From positions 186,001-250,000 of the forward strand of contig NZ_JBHSKT010000007.1 of the NCBI RefSeq assembly GCF_042657365.1: a stretch of 64,000 bases of DNA, given 5' to 3'. Below the pieces are notes generated by a model. It was given only the letters and a program-made list of their open reading frames with translations, was not told the origin of the DNA and ran no database searches. Positions 8,336 through 18,165 of the stretch are shown in pieces. The DNA is from Adhaeribacter_A terreus (GTDB lineage Bacteria; Bacteroidota; Bacteroidia; Cytophagales; Hymenobacteraceae). The first letter of the stretch is position 1. Each line of letters opens with the position of its first letter. Position numbers and translations under genes: made by a program.

Positions 8336-8377
8336 CTTTTTAGGGGCTTTTGCCTAGCGTTTTTGTGGCATTAGAAG
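8329..8377. repeat. 49-bp direct repeat, copy B
   Basis: Near-identical to 7243-7291, about 1.09 kb away in the same orientation. See copy A. Confidence 0.7.
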
Positions 8378-8552
8378 GAGGTTTATTTTGATTGTAAATC
8401 CGAAAAAGACAGGGGTATATCCTTTTTGGCAAATTTTGAATCTACTTAATTTTCTGTGCGCCAGAAAAATAAACGCACTAACATGATTCAAAGTATAAAA
8501 TATTTGTTTAAGTTTATATTGAATTTTAAGGAGAAAAATTTGAATAAACGAT

Positions 8553-9617
8553 ATGGAAAACCTTGGGAAAAGTACTTTTCTAAAATTATGTAAGACTAAA
8601 CGGAAATCGCCTGTCGCCAAAACTTTACTTAATAGTGCTGTTGCCCATATGACTGCAGCAATCGAAATACAGAATAAACCATACTTTCCTCATCGTTATG
8701 AGATTGTTTCAGAATTAGCAATTACAGCTTGGGAAAAAGCACTTAAATCATTTCTTTACAGAAAGCATATAAAGATTTTCAAAAGCAAGACCAGAACGAA
8801 AGAATTTAAGGATTGCCTATTAGCTGTTAAGAATAAACTTGATTCAAAGTTTGACGCTACATTTGAAAATTTAAATGTGCTCTATGATTACAGAAATGAA
8901 GCAATTCATTTTCATGGGGAAAGTTTTGGGCCAATAATTTTTGCGATTCTAACCGAATCAGTCCACCAATTTGCTAAGTTTTTACAAAATCAATGTAGTA
9001 GAAATCTTTTCTCTGAAAAAGATTTGGGATTAATGCCAATTGCATATCAGCGGCCTTTTACGCCCGAAGATTTTCTGACTCCATTTTCAGCAAGCCAAAA
9101 CGCGTCTGCTGAAGTAAGAAAGTTTCTAAAAAGCATTGATGAAGCAGCCCAAAGATTAAATGCATCAGGTAACAAAGATTCGGTTCTGGTTCAATTTAAA
9201 GTTGTGCTTCAAAGTGTAAAGAATGCTAATTTAGCTGATCTTGCTGTTAGAGTTGATAATTCAAATACAGAAGCAAATACCTTAAAAATTGTTAGAGAAT
9301 TAAAAGGTGGAATTCAAATCACTACAAATAAGAATGCTGCACTAGTGAAAATAGATGAGGTTGCTTTAATGGAGGCTGGATTTGATTTAACTTATGGAGA
9401 TATAAAGAAATTTGTTAAAACTTCTTTAAAACATGTTAAGATAAATTCTCAATTCCATGCTTTGATGAAAAAATTGGAGACTGATCCAAACAATTGCTAT
9501 CAAAGACCCCAAAATCCATTTAAACCTGATGGACCCAAAATGAAGCTTTACAGTGATTTAATTTATCAAGCTTTAATTAATCATTATCCCGAACCAGATT
9601 CACAAGAAGCTGCATAA
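8553..9617 (+). CDS. DUF3644 domain protein with HEPN-like motif
   Basis: 354 residues. The N-terminal half (LNSAVAHMTAAIEIQNKPYFPHRYE then ELAITAWEKALKSFL) matches DUF3644, an all-helical domain. YRNEAIH gives R114-x4-H119, the Rx4-6H pattern of HEPN ribonucleases. The C-terminal third (YGDIKKFVKTSLKHVKIN to YSDLIYQALINHY) looks like a helical recognition domain. DUF3644 genes are sporadically distributed and often lie near mobile or defence genes. It is much more A+T-rich than its neighbours and is a single plus-strand gene between a REP cluster and dnaE, which suggests transfer. RNase activity is inference. Confidence 0.7.
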   Translation: MENLGKSTFLKLCKTKRKSPVAKTLLNSAVAHMTAAIEIQNKPYFPHRYEIVSELAITAWEKALKSFLYRKHIKIFKSKTRTKEFKDCLLAVKNKLDSKFDATFENLNVLYDYRNEAIHFHGESFGPIIFAILTESVHQFAKFLQNQCSRNLFSEKDLGLMPIAYQRPFTPEDFLTPFSASQNASAEVRKFLKSIDEAAQRLNASGNKDSVLVQFKVVLQSVKNANLADLAVRVDNSNTEANTLKIVRELKGGIQITTNKNAALVKIDEVALMEAGFDLTYGDIKKFVKTSLKHVKINSQFHALMKKLETDPNNCYQRPQNPFKPDGPKMKLYSDLIYQALINHYPEPDSQEAA

Positions 9618-9618
9618 A

Positions 9619-9650
9619 CAAAAAGGCCTTCCAAACGGAAGGCCTTTTTC
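9619..9650. terminator. Bidirectional terminator, DUF3644 gene and dnaE
   Basis: AAAAGGCCTTCC and GGAAGGCCTTTT form a perfect 12-bp stem with loop AAAC, A-run before and T-run after. It lies between two convergent stops and can serve both genes. Confidence 0.9.
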
Positions 9651-12600
9651 TATATCAACTTATACGTCCCCAACTCACTACCCTTCAAATGCTGAATAAA
9701 CGATTTCGGCTCGATCCGGTACTTCCTGGAAAACAATTCCACGGCCAATCTTTCCTCTGGCGAGGTTAACTGCAATTCAAACTTCTTCTGTCCCGGACAA
9801 GCCTGCAAAGCCATTTCCAGACGGTCAATAGCTTCGGAGGTTACCAGCCGGATATCCATATCCAGGCGCACGCCGTTAGCCATTTTTTCGGTGATGTCGC
9901 CGAGGAGCTGGATGCTGGTTGGTTTCAGTTCCCACTGGTCTTCGGTTTTGTAGCGCAGCGTTACTTTGCCTCTTATAAACACGTACATTCCTTCCCGCAA
10001 ATACGACGCATATTTCAGGTAATCTTCCCCGAATAAGGCCATTGGCAAGGTAGCATCGTAATCTTCCAGGTTGAAAAGCGCGAACGGATTTCCTGATTTA
10101 GCCGCCGTACGAATTTGCACGTTGGAGATCATTCCGGCTACGGAAATATCGCGGTTCTTGAACTCTTCGATCCTGTCAACGCCGCAGGTGCAATAGGAAT
10201 CTATTTCGAGCTGGAACTGGTCTAAGGGGTGGCCCGACATATAGAAACCTACCACTTCTTTTTCGCGGCGCAGTTTTTCGTTCTGGCTCCATTCCGGCAT
10301 ATCGGGTACGCGCGGAAGCGGCATTTCTACCGTTCCGCCGCCAAATAAAGATTGCTGCGCAGCGCCTAATTCGGCCTGGTATTGATTACCAAAACGAACG
10401 GCTTTTTCTATTAAGTTAATGCTTTCGCCTTCGGCAACTTCAATGTATTGCGCGCGGTGGTATTTTTCAAACGAATCGAAACCGCCGGCCTGGGCCACGC
10501 TTTCGAAGGTTTTCTTATTTACAGCCCGCAAATTCACGCGCTTCGCAAAATCGAAAATATCTTTGTAGGGTCCGTTCTTTTCGCGTTCGCTTAAAATTGC
10601 TTCTACGGCTGCTTCGCCGGTTCCTTTCACCGCACCTAATCCAAAACGGATCTGGCCATCCTGGTTCACGTTGAATTTGAAATCCGATTCGTTCACGTCC
10701 GGGCCCAAAACCTGAACCCCCTGCTTGCGCGCTTCCTCAATAAAGAACGTCACCTTTTTGATGTCGTTCATGTTGTTGGTAAGCACCGCCGCCATGTATT
10801 CGGCCGGGTAATGCGCCTTCAGGTAACCGGTCTGGTAGGCCACCACCGAGTAAGCTGCCGAGTGCGAACGGTTAAAGCCGTACTGGGCGAATTTCTCCAT
10901 CACGTCGAAAACTTCGGACGCTTTCTTGGCTGGAATTTTATGAATTTCGCCGGCTCCTTTAATGAACTTTTCGCGTTCCTCGGCCATCTTTTTCATGTCC
11001 TTCTTACCCATCGCACGGCGCAGTAAGTCGGCGCCGCCGAGCGAGTAACCGGCCAGGATTTGGGCCGTTTGCATGATCTGCTCCTGGTACACCATAATAC
11101 CCTGGCTGTAATTCAGGATCGGTTCAAGCAGGTCGTGCGGGTATTCCACCTCTTCGCGGCCGTGCTTCCGGTTAATGAAGTTCGGAATGAACTGCATCGG
11201 TCCCGGCCGGTAAAGGGCGTTCATGGCAATCAAGTCTTCAATGTTGGTCGGCTGAAGATCTTTCAGGTACATCCGCATGCCTTCGGACTCGAACTGGAAC
11301 GTACCGATGGTGTCGCCACGCTGGTAGAGTTCGTAGGTTTTCAGGTCGTCCATCGGGATGTTGTCGATGTCGATTTCGATGCCGTGGTTTTTCTTGATCA
11401 GCGCCATCGCATCTTTAATGATGGTCAGGGTTTTAAGCCCTAAAAAGTCCATCTTCAGCATGCCCGCACTTTCAATTACCTTGCCGTCGAACTGGGTAAC
11501 GAGCAGGTCGGAATCTTTGGACGTGGAAACCGGGATGTACTTGGTAATATCGTCGGGCGCAATGATTACCCCCGCCGCGTGAATACCGGTGTTCCGTACC
11601 GAGCCTTCCAGGCGTTCGGCCAATTGCAACACTTTCGCTTTCAGGTCGGAGCCGCCGCGAATGGTTTGCAGTTCCGGCACTTCGGCGAAAGCTTTGGCCA
11701 GCGTGGTGCCCGGCGCGTCCGGCACCAGTTTGGCTAGTTCGTTCGCTTCGTTCAATGGTAATTCAATGCTTCGGGCTACGTCTTTAATACTCGATTTGGC
11801 CGCCATTGTACCGAACGTGATGATCTGCGCAACCTGCGTTTTGCCGTATTTATCAACCACGTAGTCGATCACCTTCTGGCGGTTCACGTCGTCGAAGTCA
11901 ATATCGATATCGGGCATTGAAACCCGTTCCGGATTCAGGAAACGCTCGAACAGGAGGGAGTATTTTATCGGGTCGATGTTGGTGATACCGATGCAATACG
12001 CCGCCGCAGAACCAGCCGCCGAACCCCGGCCCGGACCCACCATTACGCCCATTCCGCGGCCTTTATTGATGAAATCCTGGGTGATGAGGAAGTAACCGGC
12101 AAAACCCATCGTCTCGATGATGCGCAGTTCGTAATCGAGGCGTTCTTCAATTTCGGGCGTGATTTCGCCATAGCGTTTCTTGGCGCCTTCGAAGGTTAAG
12201 TGACGGAGGAATGCATCGGCGGTGGGGTGTTCCGGCGGAAGCGGGAAGTTGGGTAGTAAAATGTCGCGCTTCAGTTTGGGCGGCGTAATTTTATCTACAA
12301 TTTCGTTCGTGTAATCTATCGCCTGCGGCACGTCTTTGAACAGTTCGTTCATTTCGGCCTGGGTCTTGAAAAAGAACTGGTCGTTGGGGAAACCGAAGCG
12401 ACTTTGCGGACGCGGTTTCTGGGTTTCTTCCTGAATGCGGTAGAGCTCACGGCGCACGTTTTCGTCGCGCGAATATTTTCGCTCGATGTTGTCAAGGTGG
12501 TCGTAAATTACTTGGTTATCGGAGGTTAGGCAGCGAAAATATTTGGTCTGGAAATCGCCGACCGGTACGCTCACGTTTTCGCCGGTGTTCACGCACAGCA

Positions 12601-13315
12601 GAATGTCGTGGGCGTTCCAGTCCTGCTGGTCCACGTAATGCGAATCGTTGGTGGCAATAACGGGCACATTGTATTTCTTGCTCCACTTCAGCAGAACCTG
12701 GTTTATGTCTTCCTGGCTTTTGCCGGTGCCGTCGATATTCTGCAAACCGTGGCGCTGGATCTCGATGTAATAATCTTCGCCAAACAAATCGAGCCACCAC
12801 TTGAAAATTTCTTCGGCTTCTTCCTCGCTTTTCCAGAGAATGGCCTGCGGCACTTCCGCGCCAATGCAGCAGCTGGTAGCAATCAAACCTTTGGAGTATT
12901 GCTGCAGCAGTTCCTTATCGATGCGCGGCCATTTGGAGTACAGACCCTCTATGTAGCTCATCGAGCAAAGCTTGGCCAGATTCTGGTAACCTTCCTGGTC
13001 TTTGGCAAGCAGCAATTGGTGGTGGCGCACATCTTTCTGCTCTTTGCTGAAGGTTTTCTGATGGCGGTCGGCTACAAGGTAAAATTCGCAACCCACAATT
13101 GGCTTCACGTTGTATTTATTCGCTTCGGCCACAAAGTTGAAGGCCCCGAACATATTGCCGTGGTCGGTCATGGCAACGGCTTTCATGCCGTCGGCCTGCG
13201 CTTTTTTCATGAGCGCGGCAATGCTGGCCTGGCCGTCGAGGAGGGAATACTGGGTATGGCAATGAAGGTGGCTGAAATCTGGCACTTTCTGGTTAATTAG
13301 AAATTCAAAATTCAA
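9650..13315 (-). CDS. dnaE: DNA polymerase III subunit alpha
   Basis: 1221 residues, normal for a Bacteroidota DnaE. PHP domain at the N-terminus (HLHCHTQYSLLDG, residues 17-29; MTDHGNMFG), polymerase C-family catalytic MPDIDIDFDD near residue 466, GPGRGSAAGS before it, tandem helix-hairpin-helix and a C-terminal OB fold (ISNVQIRTAAKSGNPFALFNLED). It is the replicative polymerase; its clamp-loader partner dnaX is at 58942-60821. Start uncertain: MNFEFLINQ is encoded by a simple AATTAGA-type repeat, and the GTG at 13285 would give the family-typical MPDFSHLHCH. Confidence 0.95.
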   Translation of the reverse strand: MNFEFLINQKVPDFSHLHCHTQYSLLDGQASIAALMKKAQADGMKAVAMTDHGNMFGAFNFVAEANKYNVKPIVGCEFYLVADRHQKTFSKEQKDVRHHQLLLAKDQEGYQNLAKLCSMSYIEGLYSKWPRIDKELLQQYSKGLIATSCCIGAEVPQAILWKSEEEAEEIFKWWLDLFGEDYYIEIQRHGLQNIDGTGKSQEDINQVLLKWSKKYNVPVIATNDSHYVDQQDWNAHDILLCVNTGENVSVPVGDFQTKYFRCLTSDNQVIYDHLDNIERKYSRDENVRRELYRIQEETQKPRPQSRFGFPNDQFFFKTQAEMNELFKDVPQAIDYTNEIVDKITPPKLKRDILLPNFPLPPEHPTADAFLRHLTFEGAKKRYGEITPEIEERLDYELRIIETMGFAGYFLITQDFINKGRGMGVMVGPGRGSAAGSAAAYCIGITNIDPIKYSLLFERFLNPERVSMPDIDIDFDDVNRQKVIDYVVDKYGKTQVAQIITFGTMAAKSSIKDVARSIELPLNEANELAKLVPDAPGTTLAKAFAEVPELQTIRGGSDLKAKVLQLAERLEGSVRNTGIHAAGVIIAPDDITKYIPVSTSKDSDLLVTQFDGKVIESAGMLKMDFLGLKTLTIIKDAMALIKKNHGIEIDIDNIPMDDLKTYELYQRGDTIGTFQFESEGMRMYLKDLQPTNIEDLIAMNALYRPGPMQFIPNFINRKHGREEVEYPHDLLEPILNYSQGIMVYQEQIMQTAQILAGYSLGGADLLRRAMGKKDMKKMAEEREKFIKGAGEIHKIPAKKASEVFDVMEKFAQYGFNRSHSAAYSVVAYQTGYLKAHYPAEYMAAVLTNNMNDIKKVTFFIEEARKQGVQVLGPDVNESDFKFNVNQDGQIRFGLGAVKGTGEAAVEAILSEREKNGPYKDIFDFAKRVNLRAVNKKTFESVAQAGGFDSFEKYHRAQYIEVAEGESINLIEKAVRFGNQYQAELGAAQQSLFGGGTVEMPLPRVPDMPEWSQNEKLRREKEVVGFYMSGHPLDQFQLEIDSYCTCGVDRIEEFKNRDISVAGMISNVQIRTAAKSGNPFALFNLEDYDATLPMALFGEDYLKYASYLREGMYVFIRGKVTLRYKTEDQWELKPTSIQLLGDITEKMANGVRLDMDIRLVTSEAIDRLEMALQACPGQKKFELQLTSPEERLAVELFSRKYRIEPKSFIQHLKGSELGTYKLI

Positions 13316-13340
13316 AATTAGAAATTAGAAATTAGAAATG
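13293..13340. repeat. Simple repeat of AATTAGA/AATTCAAA units
   Basis: About 48 bp of imperfect units (AATTAGA, AATTCAAA, AAATTAGA) spanning the annotated dnaE start. It belongs with other stutter-like tracts in this window (GTGCTAAT, TAATCACT and GAACAAC types). Confidence 0.65.
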
Positions 13341-13375
13341 CGGGGCACTTTTTCGGGCTAAAACCATAGCATTTA

Positions 13376-13572
13376 AACAATTAGGTTTGGGCTGGCTGCG
13401 GGCATTTCTGAACCTTAAAATTACGCAAAATCGGGCGGTTTCGGAAATGGGAAAGCGGGAGTTTTGCGTGATTTTAGAACACGGGTTTTGGGGGAAGGGT
13501 TCGGGGTTTTGTAAGACTTTGCAGAAAGTTGATTTTAATAAATATCTTTAGAATTGAATGTTAAACTGATTT
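13376..13572. other. Spacer between dnaE and orphan gene
   Basis: No gene. It follows a 30-bp element (13347-13375, minus) and must hold the divergent promoters of dnaE and the plus-strand orphan. I could not define a confident box. Confidence 0.3.
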
Positions 13573-14166
13573 ATGGAAAATCTGGAATATCTAAATAGAG
13601 AAATTATTGAGCCATTGGCCAAATGCATTGGTTTAAGATTAGACAAGATAGTTTATTCAGATTTTGGAAGTCAGGAGGAGTTAACGACAGACAATGATGG
13701 TGTAGATATAATTTCTTATCAGGCGATTTTGAAGTTTGAAAGTGAGAAAAGAATTTACTTTTCCTGGAATTCTGTTTCCGTTTGGGATCATTATACAATC
13801 AGCGTTTCTGAAAAGACCTTTATTGAAAAAGATCCAGATCAGGTGTACGAGGTAAAATCAAAATTTACAAGGTTTCTTGTTGGAAAGCAATTGACTGGTT
13901 TTGGAATCTTTGGTTATCAAAAGAATCAATGGACTGAAACTCATGAAAATGGAAAGAAAATAGTTAAGACTTTTTTTAATCAACCTCATTTGATAGTCCT
14001 TGATATTGAAGGGATGCTCTTAGGGTTTGCTAATTTTTACCGTGAAGAGAATTTCGTACCAAAGCTTCCAATGGGTGATGATGTTTGGGTGATTTATAGT
14101 GAAGATCATATTAATAACTATATTGAGATTTTTGGATTTGAAGAGTTGTATAAATATTCAAAATAA
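13573..14166 (+). CDS. Hypothetical protein, AT-rich orphan
   Basis: 197 residues, no recognised family. Alternating beta strands with aromatics (KRIYFSWNSVSVWDHYTISVSEKTF; FGIFGYQKNQWTETHENGK) and an acidic C-terminus (VWVIYSEDHINNYIEIFGFEELYKY). No signal peptide. Size, acidity and composition resemble stand-alone immunity-type proteins, but that is speculative. Markedly A+T-rich against dnaE and the MFS gene. Followed by two oppositely oriented 30-bp elements (14191-14220 and 14240-14269). Confidence 0.6.
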   Translation: MENLEYLNREIIEPLAKCIGLRLDKIVYSDFGSQEELTTDNDGVDIISYQAILKFESEKRIYFSWNSVSVWDHYTISVSEKTFIEKDPDQVYEVKSKFTRFLVGKQLTGFGIFGYQKNQWTETHENGKKIVKTFFNQPHLIVLDIEGMLLGFANFYREENFVPKLPMGDDVWVIYSEDHINNYIEIFGFEELYKYSK

Positions 14167-14330
14167 CTTTTTGGTCAGAATGTGTTTATGTTACTTTTTT
14201 GCTTAAAAACCTTATCGTTTTTTTTATTCTAAAATCTGTTAAAAACGCTATCCTTTTCACCTCAAAAACTCAAAGTCACCAAACCAATGAATTTTCGTAA
14301 GCTGTAAAGTTGTTTCAGAATTCGCATAAA

Positions 14331-15668
14331 ATGCCAGACCTTACCAATCCTGCTCCGGAATCAAAATTCAGTGCCATGTTCCGGGCCTTGAAATATAGAA
14401 ATTACCGTTTGTTTTTTATGGGCCAGGGCGTTTCCTTAATCGGCACCTGGATGCAGCAGGTAGCGCTGAGCTGGCTCGTTTACCGATTAACAGATTCCGT
14501 TTTTCTGCTGGGCATTTTAGGTTTTGCCAGCCAGATCCCGTCGTTTTTGCTGGGGCCTTTTGCCGGTGTAGTTTCCGATAGAAGGAATAAGCACCGCATT
14601 TTACTCGCCACGCAAACCTTTTCGTTGATCCAGGCTTCTACGTTGGCGGCGTTGGTTTTAACCGATCAGATCACGGTGCCCATTATCATTGCTTTGAGCG
14701 TTTTCATGGGCATTATCAATGCCTTCGATATTTCGGCGCGGCAATCGTTTGTAATTGAACTGATCGAAGACCGGAACGATATCAGCAACGCCATTGCGCT
14801 AAATTCTTCCATGTTCAATATGGCACGGTTAATTGGTCCGTCGGTGGCGGGTTTGGTAATTGCGGCGGTAGGCGAGGGGATCTGTTTTCTGGGAAATGCG
14901 GTGAGTTACATTGCGGTTTTGGGTTCGCTACTGGCAATTAAAACCACGCCGGTTATTTCAGAGAAAAAGCAGTTGCCGGTTTTCCAGAGTCTGAAAGAAG
15001 GTTTTAGCTATGCCTTCGGTTTTGCCCCGATAAGGAGTATCATTTTGCTCATTGCCAGCATCAGTTTATTTGCCATGCCGCTTACCGTTTTAATGCCGGT
15101 TTTCGCCCGCGATGTGCTGCACGGAAATGCGAATACCATGGGTTTCCTGATGGGCGCTTCCGGAATCGGGGCTTTAACGGGAGCTTTGTTTTTAGCGCAA
15201 CGGAAATCGGTGTTGGGTTTGGGCAACATCATTATCCGGGCGACGGTTTTGCTGGGCGCGGGACTTATTGCCTTTTCATTTTCAAGAATTATTGCGCTTT
15301 CGCTGTTCTGTATGTTGTTTACCGGTTTTGGGATGATCGTGCAAATGGCGAGCTCCAATACCATTCTGCAAACCATTGTGGACGATGATAAACGCGGCCG
15401 CGTGATGAGTTTTTACTCCATGGCTTTCCTGGGCATGGCGCCATTTGGTAGTTTGCTGGCCGGAGCTTTGGCCGAGGTAGTGGGCGTGCAATATACCTTG
15501 CTCATTTGCGGCATTCTGGTGCTGGCCGCTATTACACCGTTTGCCATTCAACTACCCAAAATGCGGAAGCTCGTAGATCCGATCTATCAGCGTTTGGGTA
15601 TTATTCCGGAGGTTGCCAAAGGTTTGCAAACCGCCGATGCGCTGACTACGCCGCCAGAGGAACAATGA
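14331..15668 (+). CDS. MFS transporter, EntS/MFS_3 type
   Basis: 445 residues from the ATG at 14331; a TTG seven codons earlier is also possible. About twelve hydrophobic segments. The start LKYRNYRLFFMGQGVSLIGTW and the A-motif-like GVVSDRRNKHR (near residue 75) match MFS_3 proteins related to the enterobactin exporter EntS, which sits in the inner membrane and effluxes siderophores or drugs using the proton gradient. Substrate unknown; no siderophore genes nearby. A 30-bp element begins 7 bp after the stop. Confidence 0.85.
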   Translation: MPDLTNPAPESKFSAMFRALKYRNYRLFFMGQGVSLIGTWMQQVALSWLVYRLTDSVFLLGILGFASQIPSFLLGPFAGVVSDRRNKHRILLATQTFSLIQASTLAALVLTDQITVPIIIALSVFMGIINAFDISARQSFVIELIEDRNDISNAIALNSSMFNMARLIGPSVAGLVIAAVGEGICFLGNAVSYIAVLGSLLAIKTTPVISEKKQLPVFQSLKEGFSYAFGFAPIRSIILLIASISLFAMPLTVLMPVFARDVLHGNANTMGFLMGASGIGALTGALFLAQRKSVLGLGNIIIRATVLLGAGLIAFSFSRIIALSLFCMLFTGFGMIVQMASSNTILQTIVDDDKRGRVMSFYSMAFLGMAPFGSLLAGALAEVVGVQYTLLICGILVLAAITPFAIQLPKMRKLVDPIYQRLGIIPEVAKGLQTADALTTPPEEQ

Positions 15669-15713
15669 ATTCGGTTAAAAACAGTATGCTTTTCACCTGA
15701 AAAACCCGAAAAC

Positions 15714-15744
15714 AAAAATGGCCGACCATTCCTGATCAGCCATT
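15714..15744 (-). terminator. Terminator of LysM transglycosylase gene
   Basis: On the minus strand TGGCTGATC pairs with GGTCGGCCA (two G-T pairs) around a 6-base loop, followed by TTTTTG. It lies 25 bp past the stop at 15769. Confidence 0.65.
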
Positions 15745-15768
15745 CTCAATTCGTAATTCTTAATTAAA

Positions 15769-18165
15769 TTAATTCCGGCTGCTGCCAGGTTTCGAACGGA
15801 TGTAGAGTTCATCGCCGGCGCTCACGTTGAAATCGGCTTTGTTGTTCCACTCCATAATTTCTTTTATGCTTACGCCATATTTCCGGGAGATCTGGTACAT
15901 GCTTTCGCCTTCGCCTACGCGGTGCGTAATATTCACCACGGTTCCTTCGGCTACTGGTTTGTCGGGGCCAGTTACAGTGAGCACAGGCATAGCCAGTTGT
16001 TTTTCGCCGGTAACTTTCAATTCCTGACCAATAGATAAAGGTTTTTCACCTAATTCATTCCAGTATTTCAGGTCGGAAGGGGTAACGCCGTATTTTTTAG
16101 AGATGCTGTAAAGCGTTTCGCCTTTGGCAACTTTGTGCGACGTAGGTTTGGTTTGCGCTACAGTTTTCTCCACTTTTTTATCCGGAATCGATACCGTTTT
16201 TGGCGCCGAAGCCGTAACCGGATCTTTTAAAACTACTTTCGGCTGTTCTTTTACCGGTGCGGGCGCTGGAGCAGGTTCGGTAACTTTTTCCGCAGACGCT
16301 ACGAAGCTGGCAGAATCATCTTCAGGCTTGGCAATCGGTTCAGCTAAGATCACTTTTTTGGCTGGTTTTGCTACCGTTTTCGGGTATAAAACGGTTGCTT
16401 TTTCCGGAGCAGTTTCTGTTTTCGGAGTTTCAATCGGTTTGGAATCTACCAGTATTTTTTCTTCATCAATTGGTTCTGTTTCTGAAACTGATGTCTGCAC
16501 AGATCCCGTTTCGGCTACAATATCAGGCGTAGTTTCGTTGGCGGCGCTTACTTCTTCGTCCAGGTCGTTGTGATAAGCAGTTTCTGCGGCAGTGGTTTTA
16601 GCTGGCGTTTCAGGCGTTTTGGTTTTAGTAACTTTCGGTTCCGGATTCAGATCGAGGGTTTCTTCGAAAACGCTGCCACCAACCTGAGCAACTTCCGGTT
16701 GTTTTTCCGGTACGTTCAGCGCGGCACCGGCTTTGTGAAACGTATTCGATGCCGTTTCTTTTATGGTTATTAAAGCCGAAGAGCCGTTTTTAGAATTGGT
16801 GCCGGCAAATGGTTCAGCCTGTTTTGTAGAAATTTTATGCGTGATCTGAACCGGATTTGAAGGCGTTAAAGGTTGTGGTGTTTTCTGAATTTCTTTCTGC
16901 TCTATGCGGCGGTATTCTGCGGCAATATTGGCCGGACGCGTTTGCTGCAACCAAAGAACCCGGCCGGCAACCAGTGCTTCACCTTTTTTCATGCGGTTTT
17001 TGCTCAATATGCTTTTCAACCGGATGCCATATTGCTGGGAAATACCTGCTAAGGATTCGCCGGGTTGCGCTACGTGATTTTTTACATTGGCGCGGGTATG
17101 TTTTTTCTGCACGTAATAAACCTGGCCCGGTACAATTTCCTCGAAGCTGTACATGTCGTTCAGTTTCAGGAATTTTTTAGTACCCATGCCAGCCTGCAAA
17201 GCCAGTTTATCTTTGGTATCGCCGGCCTGGGCAACAATAACTTTCAGGCCGTTCATTTTTGCGAATTTCGGTTTGCCAGGTTCCTGCGAAATGGATTTGT
17301 TTATGATAACCGGAGCAACCAGTTCTTTCGGGCCCGAGGCAACTGCGGTATTAGATGCCAGTGCGCCGGAAACCGGAATGAAAACGGTATAATCTTTATC
17401 GGCCGGAACGGTGCCGCCCAATAACCAGCGGTTGTATTTCTCGAGTTCTACCGGATCGGTCTGGTTAGCCAAAGCAATTTCTCCTAAGCTTAAACCCGGC
17501 GTAGCCCGCAGTTCTCTTAACGAAATAGTTGGCGCCGGATTTTTACCTACGGCATTTTCGAAAGCAATTTTATGTGCTAAAAATGTCAGGAAATAAACGT
17601 GCGTTTGGTCGGTAATGCGCATGTCTTTGCTATCAGTATCGCCGGGGCGGGCATAGGCTTTGGCGCCCGTAAAACCCATGTAATACGAAACCAGCGCGTT
17701 TATCCAGTTTTTATAATAAGCGTTGCTTTGAATGAAATATTTGGCGGCGCCGCGCGAAGCTTCCACAATGTGGCGACGTTCGTCGATGTTCGGGTTTACG
17801 GCCAAACCAAAATCCAAAGCAGTTTCTTTTTTGAATTGCCAGAAACCTTCAGCTTTGCTCGTAGAGATGGCATCGGGCACCAAACCACTTTCCTGAATGG
17901 CCAGGTATTTAAAATCGTCGGGCAGACCGGCTTCGCGGAAAACGCGCTCAATGATAGGGAAATACGTATCGGCGCGGTCTACTTTCTGTTTGAAATAAGT
18001 AGGATTTTTGAGCAGCGCATCTACGTTCTTCTGGATCTTTTCTCGGGCATTCTTATCGATGCTCAGGTGAATATCGGCAAAATAAACGTTATCGGGTACC
18101 AGAATTTGCTGGCCTTGTACCGAAGTAACAACCAGGCTTACGAGAATTACCAGATACTTTTTCAT
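15769..18165 (-). CDS. Lytic transglycosylase with LysM repeats (MltD-like)
   Basis: 798 residues. Signal peptide ~1-19 (cleavage before QQILVP). SLT domain ~65-210 with catalytic Glu92 in AIQESGLVPDA and the GFWQFKKETA segment. Two divergent LysM modules at ~300-405, a long Thr/Pro/Ala/Glu/Lys-rich low-complexity linker (~425-675), then two canonical LysM modules at ~677-720 and ~745-793. It cleaves peptidoglycan glycan strands to anhydromuropeptides in the periplasm while LysM binds the wall. Longer than E. coli MltD (~450) because of the linker. Monocistronic. Confidence 0.9.
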   Translation of the reverse strand: MKKYLVILVSLVVTSVQGQQILVPDNVYFADIHLSIDKNAREKIQKNVDALLKNPTYFKQKVDRADTYFPIIERVFREAGLPDDFKYLAIQESGLVPDAISTSKAEGFWQFKKETALDFGLAVNPNIDERRHIVEASRGAAKYFIQSNAYYKNWINALVSYYMGFTGAKAYARPGDTDSKDMRITDQTHVYFLTFLAHKIAFENAVGKNPAPTISLRELRATPGLSLGEIALANQTDPVELEKYNRWLLGGTVPADKDYTVFIPVSGALASNTAVASGPKELVAPVIINKSISQEPGKPKFAKMNGLKVIVAQAGDTKDKLALQAGMGTKKFLKLNDMYSFEEIVPGQVYYVQKKHTRANVKNHVAQPGESLAGISQQYGIRLKSILSKNRMKKGEALVAGRVLWLQQTRPANIAAEYRRIEQKEIQKTPQPLTPSNPVQITHKISTKQAEPFAGTNSKNGSSALITIKETASNTFHKAGAALNVPEKQPEVAQVGGSVFEETLDLNPEPKVTKTKTPETPAKTTAAETAYHNDLDEEVSAANETTPDIVAETGSVQTSVSETEPIDEEKILVDSKPIETPKTETAPEKATVLYPKTVAKPAKKVILAEPIAKPEDDSASFVASAEKVTEPAPAPAPVKEQPKVVLKDPVTASAPKTVSIPDKKVEKTVAQTKPTSHKVAKGETLYSISKKYGVTPSDLKYWNELGEKPLSIGQELKVTGEKQLAMPVLTVTGPDKPVAEGTVVNITHRVGEGESMYQISRKYGVSIKEIMEWNNKADFNVSAGDELYIRSKPGSSRN

